Source: Clostridium yunnanense (GTDB taxonomy: Bacteria > Bacillota > Clostridia > Clostridiales > Clostridiaceae). Taken from it: a stretch of 64,000 bases of DNA. The notes under the pieces are model-generated. The model did no database searches and was not told the DNA's origin. It was given only the letters and a program-made list of their open reading frames with translations. The position numbers and the translations under genes are program-made. The first letter of the stretch is position 1. Each line of letters opens with the position of its first letter. Below are positions 53,342 to 60,605 of this stretch, piece after piece. The DNA is taken from assembly GCF_016595795.1 (NCBI RefSeq), contig NZ_JAENHN010000037.1, positions 310,001-374,000 on the forward strand, read 5' to 3'.

Positions 53342-53563
53342 CTATCCAACCTTATATTCATCAACATTTTTAGTTATAATCTGAGCTCCAGATTTCTGAG
53401 TAAGCTTCCCACCAGAACTAAAGAATGCATCTTTACTTATTATTATATCCATAGCATTTGATATTTCAGCTGCAGTTAAAGTATCCTTGATACCTTTTAT
53501 CGATAGATTGATTTTATCTCCACTTTCATTCTTAAAGGTAAGAACTAAGTATTTTGTTTCCAC
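53342..53563 (-). CDS. DUF2922 family protein
   Basis: 73 residues from a GTG with GGAGGG 7 nt upstream. METKYLVLTFKNESGDKINLSIKGIKDTLTAAEISNAMDIIISKDAFFSSGGKLTQKSGAQIITKNVDEYKV shows the family core: a beta hairpin, the D-x-L-T-A-A/E-x-I helix and a G-A-Q-x strand. Small clostridial/bacillar proteins, always next to DUF1659, function unknown. A paralogue is at 58482 and a relic at 21720. Last gene of a three-gene operon. Confidence 0.85.
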   Translation of the reverse strand: METKYLVLTFKNESGDKINLSIKGIKDTLTAAEISNAMDIIISKDAFFSSGGKLTQKSGAQIITKNVDEYKVG

Positions 53564-53627
53564 ACTCTTTCCCTCCTTCCTATAAAGATCTTCATCTTAC
53601 TATTTGTACTAAATAATAATTCTAAGT

Positions 53628-53849
53628 TTATATATCTTCCACTAAATAGTCCTGCTGCTTTCTTATATAAACCACATCTGATCTCATTAAACCTTCTAAA
53701 GCCTTTCCTACTGCATATATGTCATCATCAGTTAAATCTAGTCTCACATTAGAAAATCTTTGACTGCCAAATGTATCGTCTCCTTTATCATTTGTTCCAG
53801 TCTTATACTTTAATATCATTGCGTTGCCGCTTAATATTGCTGTTGCCAT
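53628..53849 (-). CDS. DUF1659 family protein
   Basis: 73 residues from the ATG at 53849 (GGAGGTGACAAGG). ATAILSGNAMILKYKTGTNDKGDDTFGSQRFSNVRLDLTDDDIYAVGKALEGLMRSDVVYIRKQQDYLVEDI follows the family pattern L-x-Y-x-x-G-x-D-x-x-G, then F-x-N-V ... A-V-x-x-L, then a Y-x-R/N tail. Paralogue at 58213. Upstream lies the 87-residue gene. Small soluble proteins of unknown role. Confidence 0.85.
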   Translation of the reverse strand: MATAILSGNAMILKYKTGTNDKGDDTFGSQRFSNVRLDLTDDDIYAVGKALEGLMRSDVVYIRKQQDYLVEDI

Positions 53850-53913
53850 CCTTGTCACCTCCTCTCATAGCTTTAGTGTTCAAAGCTTTAGATACTCTCC
53901 TAACTTTTGAGGA

Positions 53914-54177
53914 CTACTCTGCCTCACCAAATTCTTCTTCAAAGCAGAAGCTACTTACAACCTTTGTAGTTCTTTCAGTATAGTCATCAGCTAGCTCATC
54001 AAGTCTGCCACAGATGTATTTTAATGAGCAGCCTTCACAATTTTTTATCACTTCATTCTCTAATAATGAGCAGCTAAGTTCATCTCCATAGGTAGAATCT
54101 CTTATTGCCAATGCAATCTGCATCTTATCAAAGCTCTGCACCTCTTCTGAATTAATTGAAATAGAATCTTTAATCAT
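53914..54177 (-). CDS. Cysteine-containing acidic protein of the DUF1659 operon
   Basis: 87 residues; ATG after AAGGGAAGGAATG. Acidic overall, with a cysteine cluster CEGCSLKYIC (C-x2-C-x5-C) and single cysteines on either side (GDELSCSLL, VVSSFCFEEE), which could bind zinc or an iron-sulfur cluster. No known family. First gene of the minus-strand operon ending in DUF1659-DUF2922; the second operon at 58.2 kb lacks it. A GGCATATA box on the minus strand lies at 54242-54235. Confidence 0.65.
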   Translation of the reverse strand: MIKDSISINSEEVQSFDKMQIALAIRDSTYGDELSCSLLENEVIKNCEGCSLKYICGRLDELADDYTERTTKVVSSFCFEEEFGEAE

Positions 54178-54233
54178 AAAATCATTCCTTCCCTTACTAA
54201 TTAATTGAACAATTTATTACTCTTCTAATTAGC

Positions 54234-54242
54234 TTATATGCC
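54234..54242 (-). promoter_or_regulatory. GGCATATA box, minus strand
   Basis: On the minus strand GGCATATAA, 57 nt before the 87-residue gene. One of five or more boxes of this kind before the sigma, amidase, DUF1659/DUF2922 and YvrJ genes. Confidence 0.5.
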
Positions 54243-54441
54243 TCAAAGGCTGACTTTTAGGGTTTATTTAAATAATTATTTAAACAAAAAAATATATCTT
54301 CATATAAAGATATATTTAAAAATTCATATAAACATAAATTTAAATATTTAAAAAATTATATAAATATATAGGAAACATGCGGGTTCACTAGGTTTTAACT
54401 TCACTTTCAGGCACTTATTTTTCTAAATTTTATATACTTTA

Positions 54442-54450
54442 GGCATATAA
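54442..54450 (+). promoter_or_regulatory. GGCATATA box, plus strand
   Basis: GGCATATAA 35 nt before the ATG of the RHH-like gene at 54486, facing the minus-strand box at 54242 in a divergent arrangement. No clear -35 element 16-18 nt upstream. Confidence 0.5.
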
Positions 54451-54485
54451 GAATTTATATAGAAAATAAATTGGAGGAATTATAA

Positions 54486-54986
54486 ATGGCTAAGAAAAAA
54501 TCAAAGAGCTTCACTATAGATAAAGATGATTTAGCTTATGAAGAAGAGGTAGAGATGAATGGTTTTATTGAAGATACTGTTGTTGGTACACCTGTTGCTA
54601 CTTTTAATTTTTGTGAAGAGGCTTCGAGTGCTACACCAGCTAATAGAGATCTTGATTCTATCAATAAGTATAACAATACTAATAAGATTGACTCAAGTAT
54701 TACTAATACCATCTTAACTAAAGCCAATTCTTATAATGTAAATGATAATAACACTATTATAGATAACAGAACCTTAAAGTCCCAACCAAATGGAGTAACC
54801 CCTCATATTGATGGAGAAGCTTTTGTAATAACTCGTACTTTTAAGTTTAGAGTATCTACCGCAAGACTTCTAAATGAAATCAAAGCAGCTCATCATGATC
54901 CTAATGCTTACCTAAGTACAATAATCGATGCTGCTATAAGAAAATATCATGATTATATTTTCAATGAAGGTGGAACTTTTCTTTAA
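54486..54986 (+). CDS. Hypothetical protein with RHH-like C-terminus
   Basis: 166 residues; ATG after TTGGAGGAATTATAA. The N-terminal 100 residues are low-complexity, rich in Asn/Thr/Ser and acidic. The C-terminal 55 residues (AFVITRTFKFRVSTARLLNEI ... DPNAYLSTIIDAAIRKYHDYIF) have a strand-helix-helix pattern like ribbon-helix-helix DNA-binding proteins, as in plasmid partition or copy regulators. 48 nt downstream lies the yvrJ-like gene. A GGCATATA box precedes it. May be a regulator of this gene set. Confidence 0.55.
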   Translation: MAKKKSKSFTIDKDDLAYEEEVEMNGFIEDTVVGTPVATFNFCEEASSATPANRDLDSINKYNNTNKIDSSITNTILTKANSYNVNDNNTIIDNRTLKSQPNGVTPHIDGEAFVITRTFKFRVSTARLLNEIKAAHHDPNAYLSTIIDAAIRKYHDYIFNEGGTFL

Positions 54987-54999
54987 TCTTTCACTCACA

Positions 55000-55009
55000 G
55001 GCATATATA
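55000..55009 (+). promoter_or_regulatory. GGCATATA box before yvrJ
   Basis: GGCATATATA in the 48-nt gap between the RHH-like gene and yvrJ, 25 nt ahead of the yvrJ ATG. Confidence 0.45.
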
Positions 55010-55034
55010 CCTTATGAATGGAGGTGATTTCAAT

Positions 55035-55214
55035 ATGGAGGTTAATGATTTAGTAAACTTAATCGCCAATGTAGGATTTCCAGTTGCTATAAGTGGATAT
55101 CTTCTTATAAGACTTGAGAAACAAATCATTGGGTTAACTGCTTCAATCAATAAGCTCAATACTATAATCTCAACCAAACTTGGAGTTGTTATTGATTATT
55201 CAGATAAAAATTAA
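55035..55214 (+). CDS. yvrJ: YvrJ family protein
   Basis: 59 residues from the ATG at 55035 (GGAGGTGATTTC upstream). MEVNDLVNLIANVGFPVAISGYLLIRLEKQIIGLTASINKLNTII is the whole family: one membrane helix with the N-x-G-F-P motif and a short coiled-coil. In Bacillus, yvrJ lies next to the sigO-rsoA genes, and clostridial copies go with DUF1659/DUF2922. Holin-like length and topology have been noted for many such small proteins, but no activity is known. Confidence 0.85.
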   Translation: MEVNDLVNLIANVGFPVAISGYLLIRLEKQIIGLTASINKLNTIISTKLGVVIDYSDKN

Positions 55215-55720
55215 AATATTAAAGCTACTATATTTAATATATCTAACTACTCCACATATAAATTTGGCTCAATCCAATAAACTTTACTTTGCATTAAGTA
55301 AATAGCACCAATAACTTACCAACACATAAGTGCCAGCATAAAGTATAAAAGCTATATCTACTAAATTATATTTAAAGTAATACATTGCAAAACAGAAATT
55401 ATCAATAATAGCTCTTTTTCTCAAGAAAATATAATTCACTATGTAAATAAAATTTTACTAAATTTAGACGTTCTATTAACCTGCTAAACAAACATACTGG
55501 CATTGAGCCATTGCCAGTATAAAACTTGTAAAAAACAAATTTTATACCGCATTAATAAATTTAGTCGTAAGGCAATAATCACCTTATTTAAAAAATATTT
55601 TATATATTAATTTGTCATTTTTGCACACATATATTTTTATGTCTTATGTAAATCAACCACATCTTATGGTAAAATATTGTATAATATACAATTATATTTT
55701 TTTATGAAGAGGTGATAAAA
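55215..55720. other. Intergenic region with hairpin and operon promoter
   Basis: ATACTGGCA (55494-55502) with TGCCAGTAT (55512-55520) and an adjoining GTATAAAA/TTTTATAC stem form a terminator-like structure. A 17-bp palindrome ATTGTATAATATACAAT (55676-55692) overlaps a TATAAT -10 box 40 nt ahead of the PRTase gene, a possible operator. Confidence 0.5.
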
Positions 55721-56266
55721 ATGTTCCAAGATAAAATAACAGAAATATGGTATTTACACGATTACCATACATATTGGATGTATGACGCATATGGTGAAAA
55801 GGTATTAAATCCAGCACATACAAAAATCCTATATCAATTTAAACAAGGTGACGCTCATGCCATCGAACACTACTATAATCTCATGAAAGATGAACTAATT
55901 AATTTTAGAAATACATCTGATACTATTATAATTCCTATACCTTCATCAAAATCCGGACAAGTTAGTAGTTCATTACTTACCTTGTCTGAAAGATTGGCTA
56001 CCTATAATAATATACGTTACTTAAATAATTGTTTAGAACGAACTGTAGATATTCCTAAACTTGCACAAGGAGGAGATAGGCATAAGGAAGTACATTTCAA
56101 TTCTTTGCGAATAAATAATCCTCAATTAGTGAAAAATAAGGTAATATTATTACTTGATGATGTGACCACATCCGGAAATTCATTGTTAGCCAGTAAGGAA
56201 TTATTTGAAAAAAAGGATACTAGCGAAGTTATATGTTTATCATTAACAAAAACTGTGCATGATTAG
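55721..56266 (+). CDS. Phosphoribosyltransferase-like protein (ComF-type)
   Basis: 181 residues from the ATG at 55721 (AAGAGGTGATAAAA). The PRTase fold is visible through the nucleotide-binding motif VILLLDDVTTSGNSLLASKELF (two acidic residues then T-T-S-G-N) and TIIIPIPSSKSG upstream; the N-terminus is a long extension. No zinc finger as in ComFC. It is followed 54 nt later by a DprA-type gene and then a HAD phosphatase gene, all on one strand. This trio combines a PRPP/nucleotide-handling enzyme, a DprA Rossmann sensor and a phosphatase, and suggests a nucleotide-centred stress or immunity system. Function unproven. Confidence 0.78.
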   Translation: MFQDKITEIWYLHDYHTYWMYDAYGEKVLNPAHTKILYQFKQGDAHAIEHYYNLMKDELINFRNTSDTIIIPIPSSKSGQVSSSLLTLSERLATYNNIRYLNNCLERTVDIPKLAQGGDRHKEVHFNSLRINNPQLVKNKVILLLDDVTTSGNSLLASKELFEKKDTSEVICLSLTKTVHD

Positions 56267-56320
56267 AATATATATTATATAATTATTTATATGTACATAA
56301 TATCAAAGGAGAACATTGGC

Positions 56321-57280
56321 ATGAATTCAAAAGTTATACTTACTTTATTGAACATTCCAAAAGTAAGCAGAAATACAGTAAGATTCATTTTTTCAAATAC
56401 TACATATATACCTAAGACAAAAAATGATATTGTTGATCTATTTGCTCATTTTCATCAACGAAACAAAAGAATCCCTATTCCCTCTTATGATGATATTAGC
56501 AAAGCAATAGAAAAAACTTATCTAATTATAGACAAAAGTGAACAACAAAATATCAATCTTATAAGTATATTAGATGAAGCATTCCCAGAATCATTAAGAA
56601 ATATACCAGATTCGCCTGTTCTATTATACTATAAGGGTAACTATAACAGCGTTTTAAATAATCATTCTGTTGCAATAATTGGAACCAGAACACCAACTAC
56701 TCATGGAATTGGAGTTGCTGAAAAATTAGGTATGACATTCGGAAAAGATGGATTTACAGTAGTAAGTGGGTTAGCATATGGCTGTGATGAATTCGGTCAT
56801 AAAGGTTGTATCAAATCAAAGGGGCAAACTGTTGCAGTTATGGCTGGAGGATTAGATACAGTATATCCATCCAAAAATAAGGATCTGGCGAAATTAATTT
56901 TAGACACAGATGGGTGTTTAATAAGCGAATATCCGATTGGAGTAAGACCTTTTAAGAGTTCATTTGTTGAGAGAGACAGATTACAAAGTGGCTTGAGTGC
57001 TGCAGTCATTGTAGTTGAAACAGATGTAAAAGGAGGCACACTTCATACTGTAAGTGATGCCATACTACAAAAGAAAATATTAGTATGCTACAAGCATCCT
57101 GATCAGTATTTGAATGATAAGCAAAGTCAAGGTAATCAAATGCTAATAGCTAATGGTGATGCCATACCACTCGCAAATGAGACTGATATTGAAAATCTAA
57201 AAAATAAAATAATTAAAGGTGATTATAATAAACCCAATTTTTATTGTGAACAAAGATTTGATCAACTAAAATTGCTGTAA
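56321..57280 (+). CDS. DprA/SLOG-domain protein
   Basis: 319 residues from the ATG at 56321 (AAAGGAG upstream; an ATG at 56291 lacks one). Rossmann core: SVAIIGTRTPTTHGIGVAEKL, GFTVVSGLAYGCDEFGHKGCIKSKGQTVAVMAGGLDTVYP, ISEYPIGVRPFKSSFVERDRLQSGLSAAVIVVETDVKGGTLHTV, PSK and QSQGNQMLIANGDAIPL. This is the DprA (LOG/SLOG) core, but the N-terminal part and short C-terminus differ from the housekeeping DprA, which loads RecA. Domain family members in conflict systems bind nucleotides. It sits between a PRTase and a HAD gene. Confidence 0.85.
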   Translation: MNSKVILTLLNIPKVSRNTVRFIFSNTTYIPKTKNDIVDLFAHFHQRNKRIPIPSYDDISKAIEKTYLIIDKSEQQNINLISILDEAFPESLRNIPDSPVLLYYKGNYNSVLNNHSVAIIGTRTPTTHGIGVAEKLGMTFGKDGFTVVSGLAYGCDEFGHKGCIKSKGQTVAVMAGGLDTVYPSKNKDLAKLILDTDGCLISEYPIGVRPFKSSFVERDRLQSGLSAAVIVVETDVKGGTLHTVSDAILQKKILVCYKHPDQYLNDKQSQGNQMLIANGDAIPLANETDIENLKNKIIKGDYNKPNFYCEQRFDQLKLL

Positions 57281-57296
57281 TTAAAGGGGCATGGAT

Positions 57297-57803
57297 ATGG
57301 GCATAATATTTGATTTGGACCAAACATTGATTAATTCGTCAATAGCTCTTGATTTAAGAAGAAAAAGGGACTGGCAAAATGTATATAGATTAATACCTTC
57401 ATTAGTGCCTTTTGAAGGTATTAATGAAATACTACAAAAATTAGCTACTAAAAATATCCCTGTTTGCATAGTAACATCAAGTCCATCTTCTTATTGTAAA
57501 AAAATTTTAGATTACTATAAATGGACAGGCTTAAAAACAGTATGTTATCATGATACATACAAACATAAACCTTATCCTGATCCAATTTTAAAAGGTGTTG
57601 AATTACTTGGGGTTAATCCTAGTCAGGTAATTTCAATAGGTGATGAACCAAATGATATTATAGCTTCAAAGTGCGCAGGTGTAATTAGTGTTGCTGTAAC
57701 TTGGGGAGCTACCGATATATCTAAAGTCAAATCACAAAACCCTGACTACATTTTCCACGAAGTCATACAATTAGACAAGTTCTTAACTGAAGTATATAAA
57801 TAA
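57297..57803 (+). CDS. HAD-family phosphatase
   Basis: 168 residues from the ATG at 57297 (AAAGGGG seven nt upstream; the ATG at 57291 is too close). HAD motifs: I IIFDLDQTLINSS (D-x-D), II IPVCIVTSSPSS, III via KHKPYPDPI (Lys) and IV ISIGDEPNDIIASKCAG. A small cap follows motif I (ALDLRRKRDWQNVYRLIPSL). Probably dephosphorylates a small nucleotide or sugar phosphate made by its operon partners. It ends the trio with PRTase and DprA-like genes and a terminator follows at 57848-57893. Confidence 0.87.
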   Translation: MGIIFDLDQTLINSSIALDLRRKRDWQNVYRLIPSLVPFEGINEILQKLATKNIPVCIVTSSPSSYCKKILDYYKWTGLKTVCYHDTYKHKPYPDPILKGVELLGVNPSQVISIGDEPNDIIASKCAGVISVAVTWGATDISKVKSQNPDYIFHEVIQLDKFLTEVYK

Positions 57804-58212
57804 TTATTCAATGAAATAGAAAAATGCACATAATTAATATGTATAACAAAATCATGCGTAAATAGATTTTTTTCTAAATGCGCATGATTTTTCTCATTAA
57901 TCTTCACAATTATGCACTTTGTAGAATCTCATGGCTTAAAAATCAACTTTTTGTTATCGCCAACCAAAAATTAATTAAATATTTATTATTTTTTATATCT
58001 ATATTAACATTAAATAGTTTTGGGATCTGAGTATTACATCTTTATCAACCTTTTTACTTTAAATAACTCATCTGTTTAAAAAATATTCTTTTATTAAGCA
58101 AAATCTATTCACATTTCCACAAAACTTTTTTGAAAATGCATATATACTAATTGAAAGCTAAAGACACAGAGCTTTAAGCTTCAAAACTAAACTTTAAAAG
58201 GAGGAAAACATT
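57804..58212. terminator. Terminator and upstream region of the DUF1659 operon
   Basis: AAAATCATGCG (57847-57857) pairs with CGCATGATTTTT (57881-57892), closing the HAD gene. ATGCATATATA (58136-58146), a variant of the GGCATATA box, lies 70 nt before DUF1659. The rest is AT-rich without genes. Confidence 0.6.
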
Positions 58213-58437
58213 ATGGCAGTAAATAAAGTTTTAGACACAACTTCATTTGCAATCGAGGTTGAAAGCGGCACAGATAAGACCGGTGCAAAGATCTACAGAA
58301 AGAAGATATTCTCAGGAGTAAAGAATAGTGCATCTCCTGAAAATGTATACGCTGTCGCTGATGCTATCAAAGCTGTTTTAAGTGCTGGTACTAGAGACTA
58401 CTACTTAAATGAAGCATCAAAGATAGTAAATGCTTAG
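58213..58437 (+). CDS. DUF1659 family protein, copy 2
   Basis: 74 residues; ATG after AAAAGGAGGAAAAC. MAVNKVLDTTSFAIEVESGTDKTGAKIYRKKIFSGVKNSASPENVYAVADAIKAVLSAGTRDYYLNEASKIV fits the DUF1659 pattern (G-T-D-K-T-G core, V-Y-A-V-A-D-A-I helix). More conserved than copy 1 at 53628. Followed 44 nt later by DUF2922 copy 2. Function unknown. Confidence 0.88.
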   Translation: MAVNKVLDTTSFAIEVESGTDKTGAKIYRKKIFSGVKNSASPENVYAVADAIKAVLSAGTRDYYLNEASKIVNA

Positions 58438-58481
58438 TAATTTTTAACTACTAAATCTAATTAAGTGAAAGGAGAAAAATC

Positions 58482-58697
58482 ATGGAATATACATTATCTT
58501 TAACTTTCGTTAACGCTGCTGGGGACAAGGTGTCTCTAAGCATAGCAGGTGTTAAACCTGATATAACTAAGGATGAAGTAAACATCCTTATGGATACCAT
58601 AATAGCTAAGGATGTTTTTGAAAATAAAGGTGTTTCTTTAGCTTCAAAGTATGGTGCTCAGCTGACTCAAAGACAAACTACAAAATTTGATCTGTAA
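58482..58697 (+). CDS. DUF2922 family protein, copy 2
   Basis: 71 residues; ATG after GAAAGGAGAAAAATC. Sequence MEYTLSLTFVNAAGDKVSLSIAGVKPDITKDEVNILMDTIIAKDVFENKGVSLASKYGAQLTQRQTTKFDL, intact and typical of the family. Its last 22 codons are almost duplicated in the relic at 21720. Ends in the terminator at 58708-58745. Function unknown; operon with DUF1659. Confidence 0.88.
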   Translation: MEYTLSLTFVNAAGDKVSLSIAGVKPDITKDEVNILMDTIIAKDVFENKGVSLASKYGAQLTQRQTTKFDL

Positions 58698-58707
58698 TAG
58701 TTAATCA

Positions 58708-58745
58708 AAAAACGCACTGAAATAATTCAGTACGTTTTTTTGCGT
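58708..58745 (+). terminator. Terminator after the second DUF1659-DUF2922 operon
   Basis: AAAAACGCACTGAA pairs with TTCAGTACGTTTTT, then TTGCG. Confidence 0.8.
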
Positions 58746-58854
58746 TATTTGACTTTAACAATTATAATAAGTAATTCAGGCTTTATGGTTGATATTACTT
58801 ACAGTAATTGCGATCAATTGAGAACTAAATATAAAAGCAGCCTTTCACTACTAT

Positions 58855-58890
58855 TGGGTAAGGTTCATTATTTATGAACCTTACCCTCTT
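58855..58890. terminator. Strong hairpin before the IS relic
   Basis: GGGTAAGGTTCA pairs with TGAACCTTACCC across a short loop, followed by TCTTTGTT. A terminator or part of the inserted element. Confidence 0.6.
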
Positions 58891-58941
58891 TGTTATACAC
58901 GATAAACTCGTGATACACTAAATGGGAAGGGAATGATACTA

Positions 58942-59571
58942 ATGAATAAACAATATAGTGTAGAATTTAAGCTAGAAGCTGTTAAAAGAATAGAGCGAAC
59001 AGCGGGAATAATCATCCTGTTAATCACAAACGTATAGAACTATTAATGCAACAAAATGACATAAGTTCAAAGGTTTCAAAGAAATTTAAGGCTACAACTA
59101 ATCTTAATCATAAACTTCCAGTATCCAAAAATATCTTAGATAGTGACTTCTATACTGTCAAGCCTAACAGAAAAATGGTAAGTGACATAGCATACCTGCA
59201 GACAGATGAAGGTATGCTATATATTTCAGCAGTTATGGATTTACGTGGACAAAAAATCGTAGGTTTATCTATGAATGAAATGATAACAAATGATTTAGTT
59301 ATTAATGCGTTAACCGATGCGTATCAACGAACTGGAAAGCCGTTAGGGGTCATTTTACACTCGTATAGAGGGTCTCAATACCGATTCACCGATTACTGAT
59401 TTTTTACAAAATGTCAATTTGTTTGCATCATATCCCGCAAAGGTAATTGTTAGGACAATGCACCGATGGAATCATTTTGGGGTAATGAAGTGTGAATGGC
59501 TCTACAACAAGCACTTCAAAACTCGCCTGGAAGCTGGTGCAGCTGCTTTTGAATATATTGAGATATTCTAG
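58942..59571 (+). mobile_element. Decayed IS3-family transposase
   Basis: MNKQYSVEFKLEAVKRIER (OrfA helix-turn-helix start) runs into a frame break near 59000; then MLQ-like OrfB pieces NRKMVSDIAYLQTDEGMLYISAVMDLRGQKIVGLSMNEMITNDLV and INALTDAYQRTGKPLGVILHSYRGSQYRFTDY (the D-x34-E catalytic Asp region is partly kept), then another break and NVNLFASYPAKVIVRTMHRWNHFGVMKCEWLYNKH to TAG. At least two frameshifts or stops, so inactive. Related to the IS150/IS3 group. Confidence 0.8.
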
Positions 59572-59893
59572 AATCCATGCAGCAAATAGCTAACACCAGT
59601 GTAATATTATATATCTCTAATAACAGCCCTAAAGTTGCATAAAAAGTGAAATAGTTAGCTATGCTACCCAAAATCTATAAATAGAGAGTTTTGTGTGTCT
59701 AGTTTATTGGAGAAAGGGCATTATGATCCTAAACTTACTAACAAATGCAACCACCATAGACATTTCTGTTTAGGTCCTTCTATGGTGGAGGCGAAGCGTG
59801 GTAGTTAAAATCCTTCAAAAAATTAGTTCTCATTCCTCTTGTAATTATCTAATGCGAAATAATCAACTAGTTTATATTAATAGAAAGTATTAT
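59572..59893. other. Intergenic region past the IS relic
   Basis: Remaining IS flank and AT-rich DNA. No genes or clear terminators; the right IS end was not identified. Confidence 0.35.
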
Positions 59894-60604
59894 TTAAACC
59901 TTTGGTTCATAGTAATCTAATGTTTGCTCATTCAGCAACTTCCGAACCTCTCTCCAATGAGGCATATAATTGTCCATTATAGCAATAAAACCTTCACCAT
60001 GTGTTTTCTCTTTTAAGTGCGCTAATTCATGCAATATTACATACTCAAGACACTCTATAGGTTTTTGTACTAACTGAAGATTAAACCATAATTTTTTCTT
60101 AATATTATTACAAGTCCCCCAACGAGTAGTCATATATTTTGTTTGCCAACATTCGCAATTTAAATTAGTTATTTGTTCCCACTTAGGAAGGAAAGTTTCT
60201 ATTTCTTTTTTAAGAATAGATCGAAATTGTTCCCTAACATACCCTTCTCTTTGTTTAACTGTACTCTCAGCTTTCATTGATAATATAACTTTGTTTCCTT
60301 GAATCTCAAAGGAATTATTCTTAGTACTTGGCTTAAAAATAAGATAATACTGTTTTCCCCAAATATATATTGTTTCACCGGATACATACTGTCTCTCAGA
60401 AAAACGTGCTTGATTTTCATATTTGGTAATTTGGTTTCTAATCCATCCCAATTTTGTTCTTATAAATACTTCTATAGCTGCATTGCTCATTTCTAATGGT
60501 GCAGATACTATGACATTGCCATTAGGTGGTTTTACATATAGATGCAAATTCTTTATATCCTTTTTTTGAACCTCTATTGAAATGCCAGAAATATTTATTT
60601 GCAT
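59894..60604 (-). CDS. YgjP-like metallopeptidase (M48/SprT type)
   Basis: 236 residues; ATG two codons past the hsdR stop, with AGAGGAAT upstream. The domain is the YgjP/DUF45 metallopeptidase: TRWGTCNNIKKKLWFNLQLVQKP, then the zinc motif CLEYVILHELAHLKEKTHGEGFIAIMDNYMPHW (H-E-x-x-H plus a later His). Its N-terminal 100 residues are beta-rich. This family is regularly found beside type I hsd genes; the role there is not firmly known. It is cytoplasmic with no signal. Confidence 0.88.
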   Translation of the reverse strand: MQINISGISIEVQKKDIKNLHLYVKPPNGNVIVSAPLEMSNAAIEVFIRTKLGWIRNQITKYENQARFSERQYVSGETIYIWGKQYYLIFKPSTKNNSFEIQGNKVILSMKAESTVKQREGYVREQFRSILKKEIETFLPKWEQITNLNCECWQTKYMTTRWGTCNNIKKKLWFNLQLVQKPIECLEYVILHELAHLKEKTHGEGFIAIMDNYMPHWREVRKLLNEQTLDYYEPKV

Positions 60605-60605
60605 A

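Noticed and set aside
59962-59970. GGCATATA box within the metallopeptidase gene
   Set aside because: It is inside a coding region with no downstream gene of the family, so taken as a chance match.
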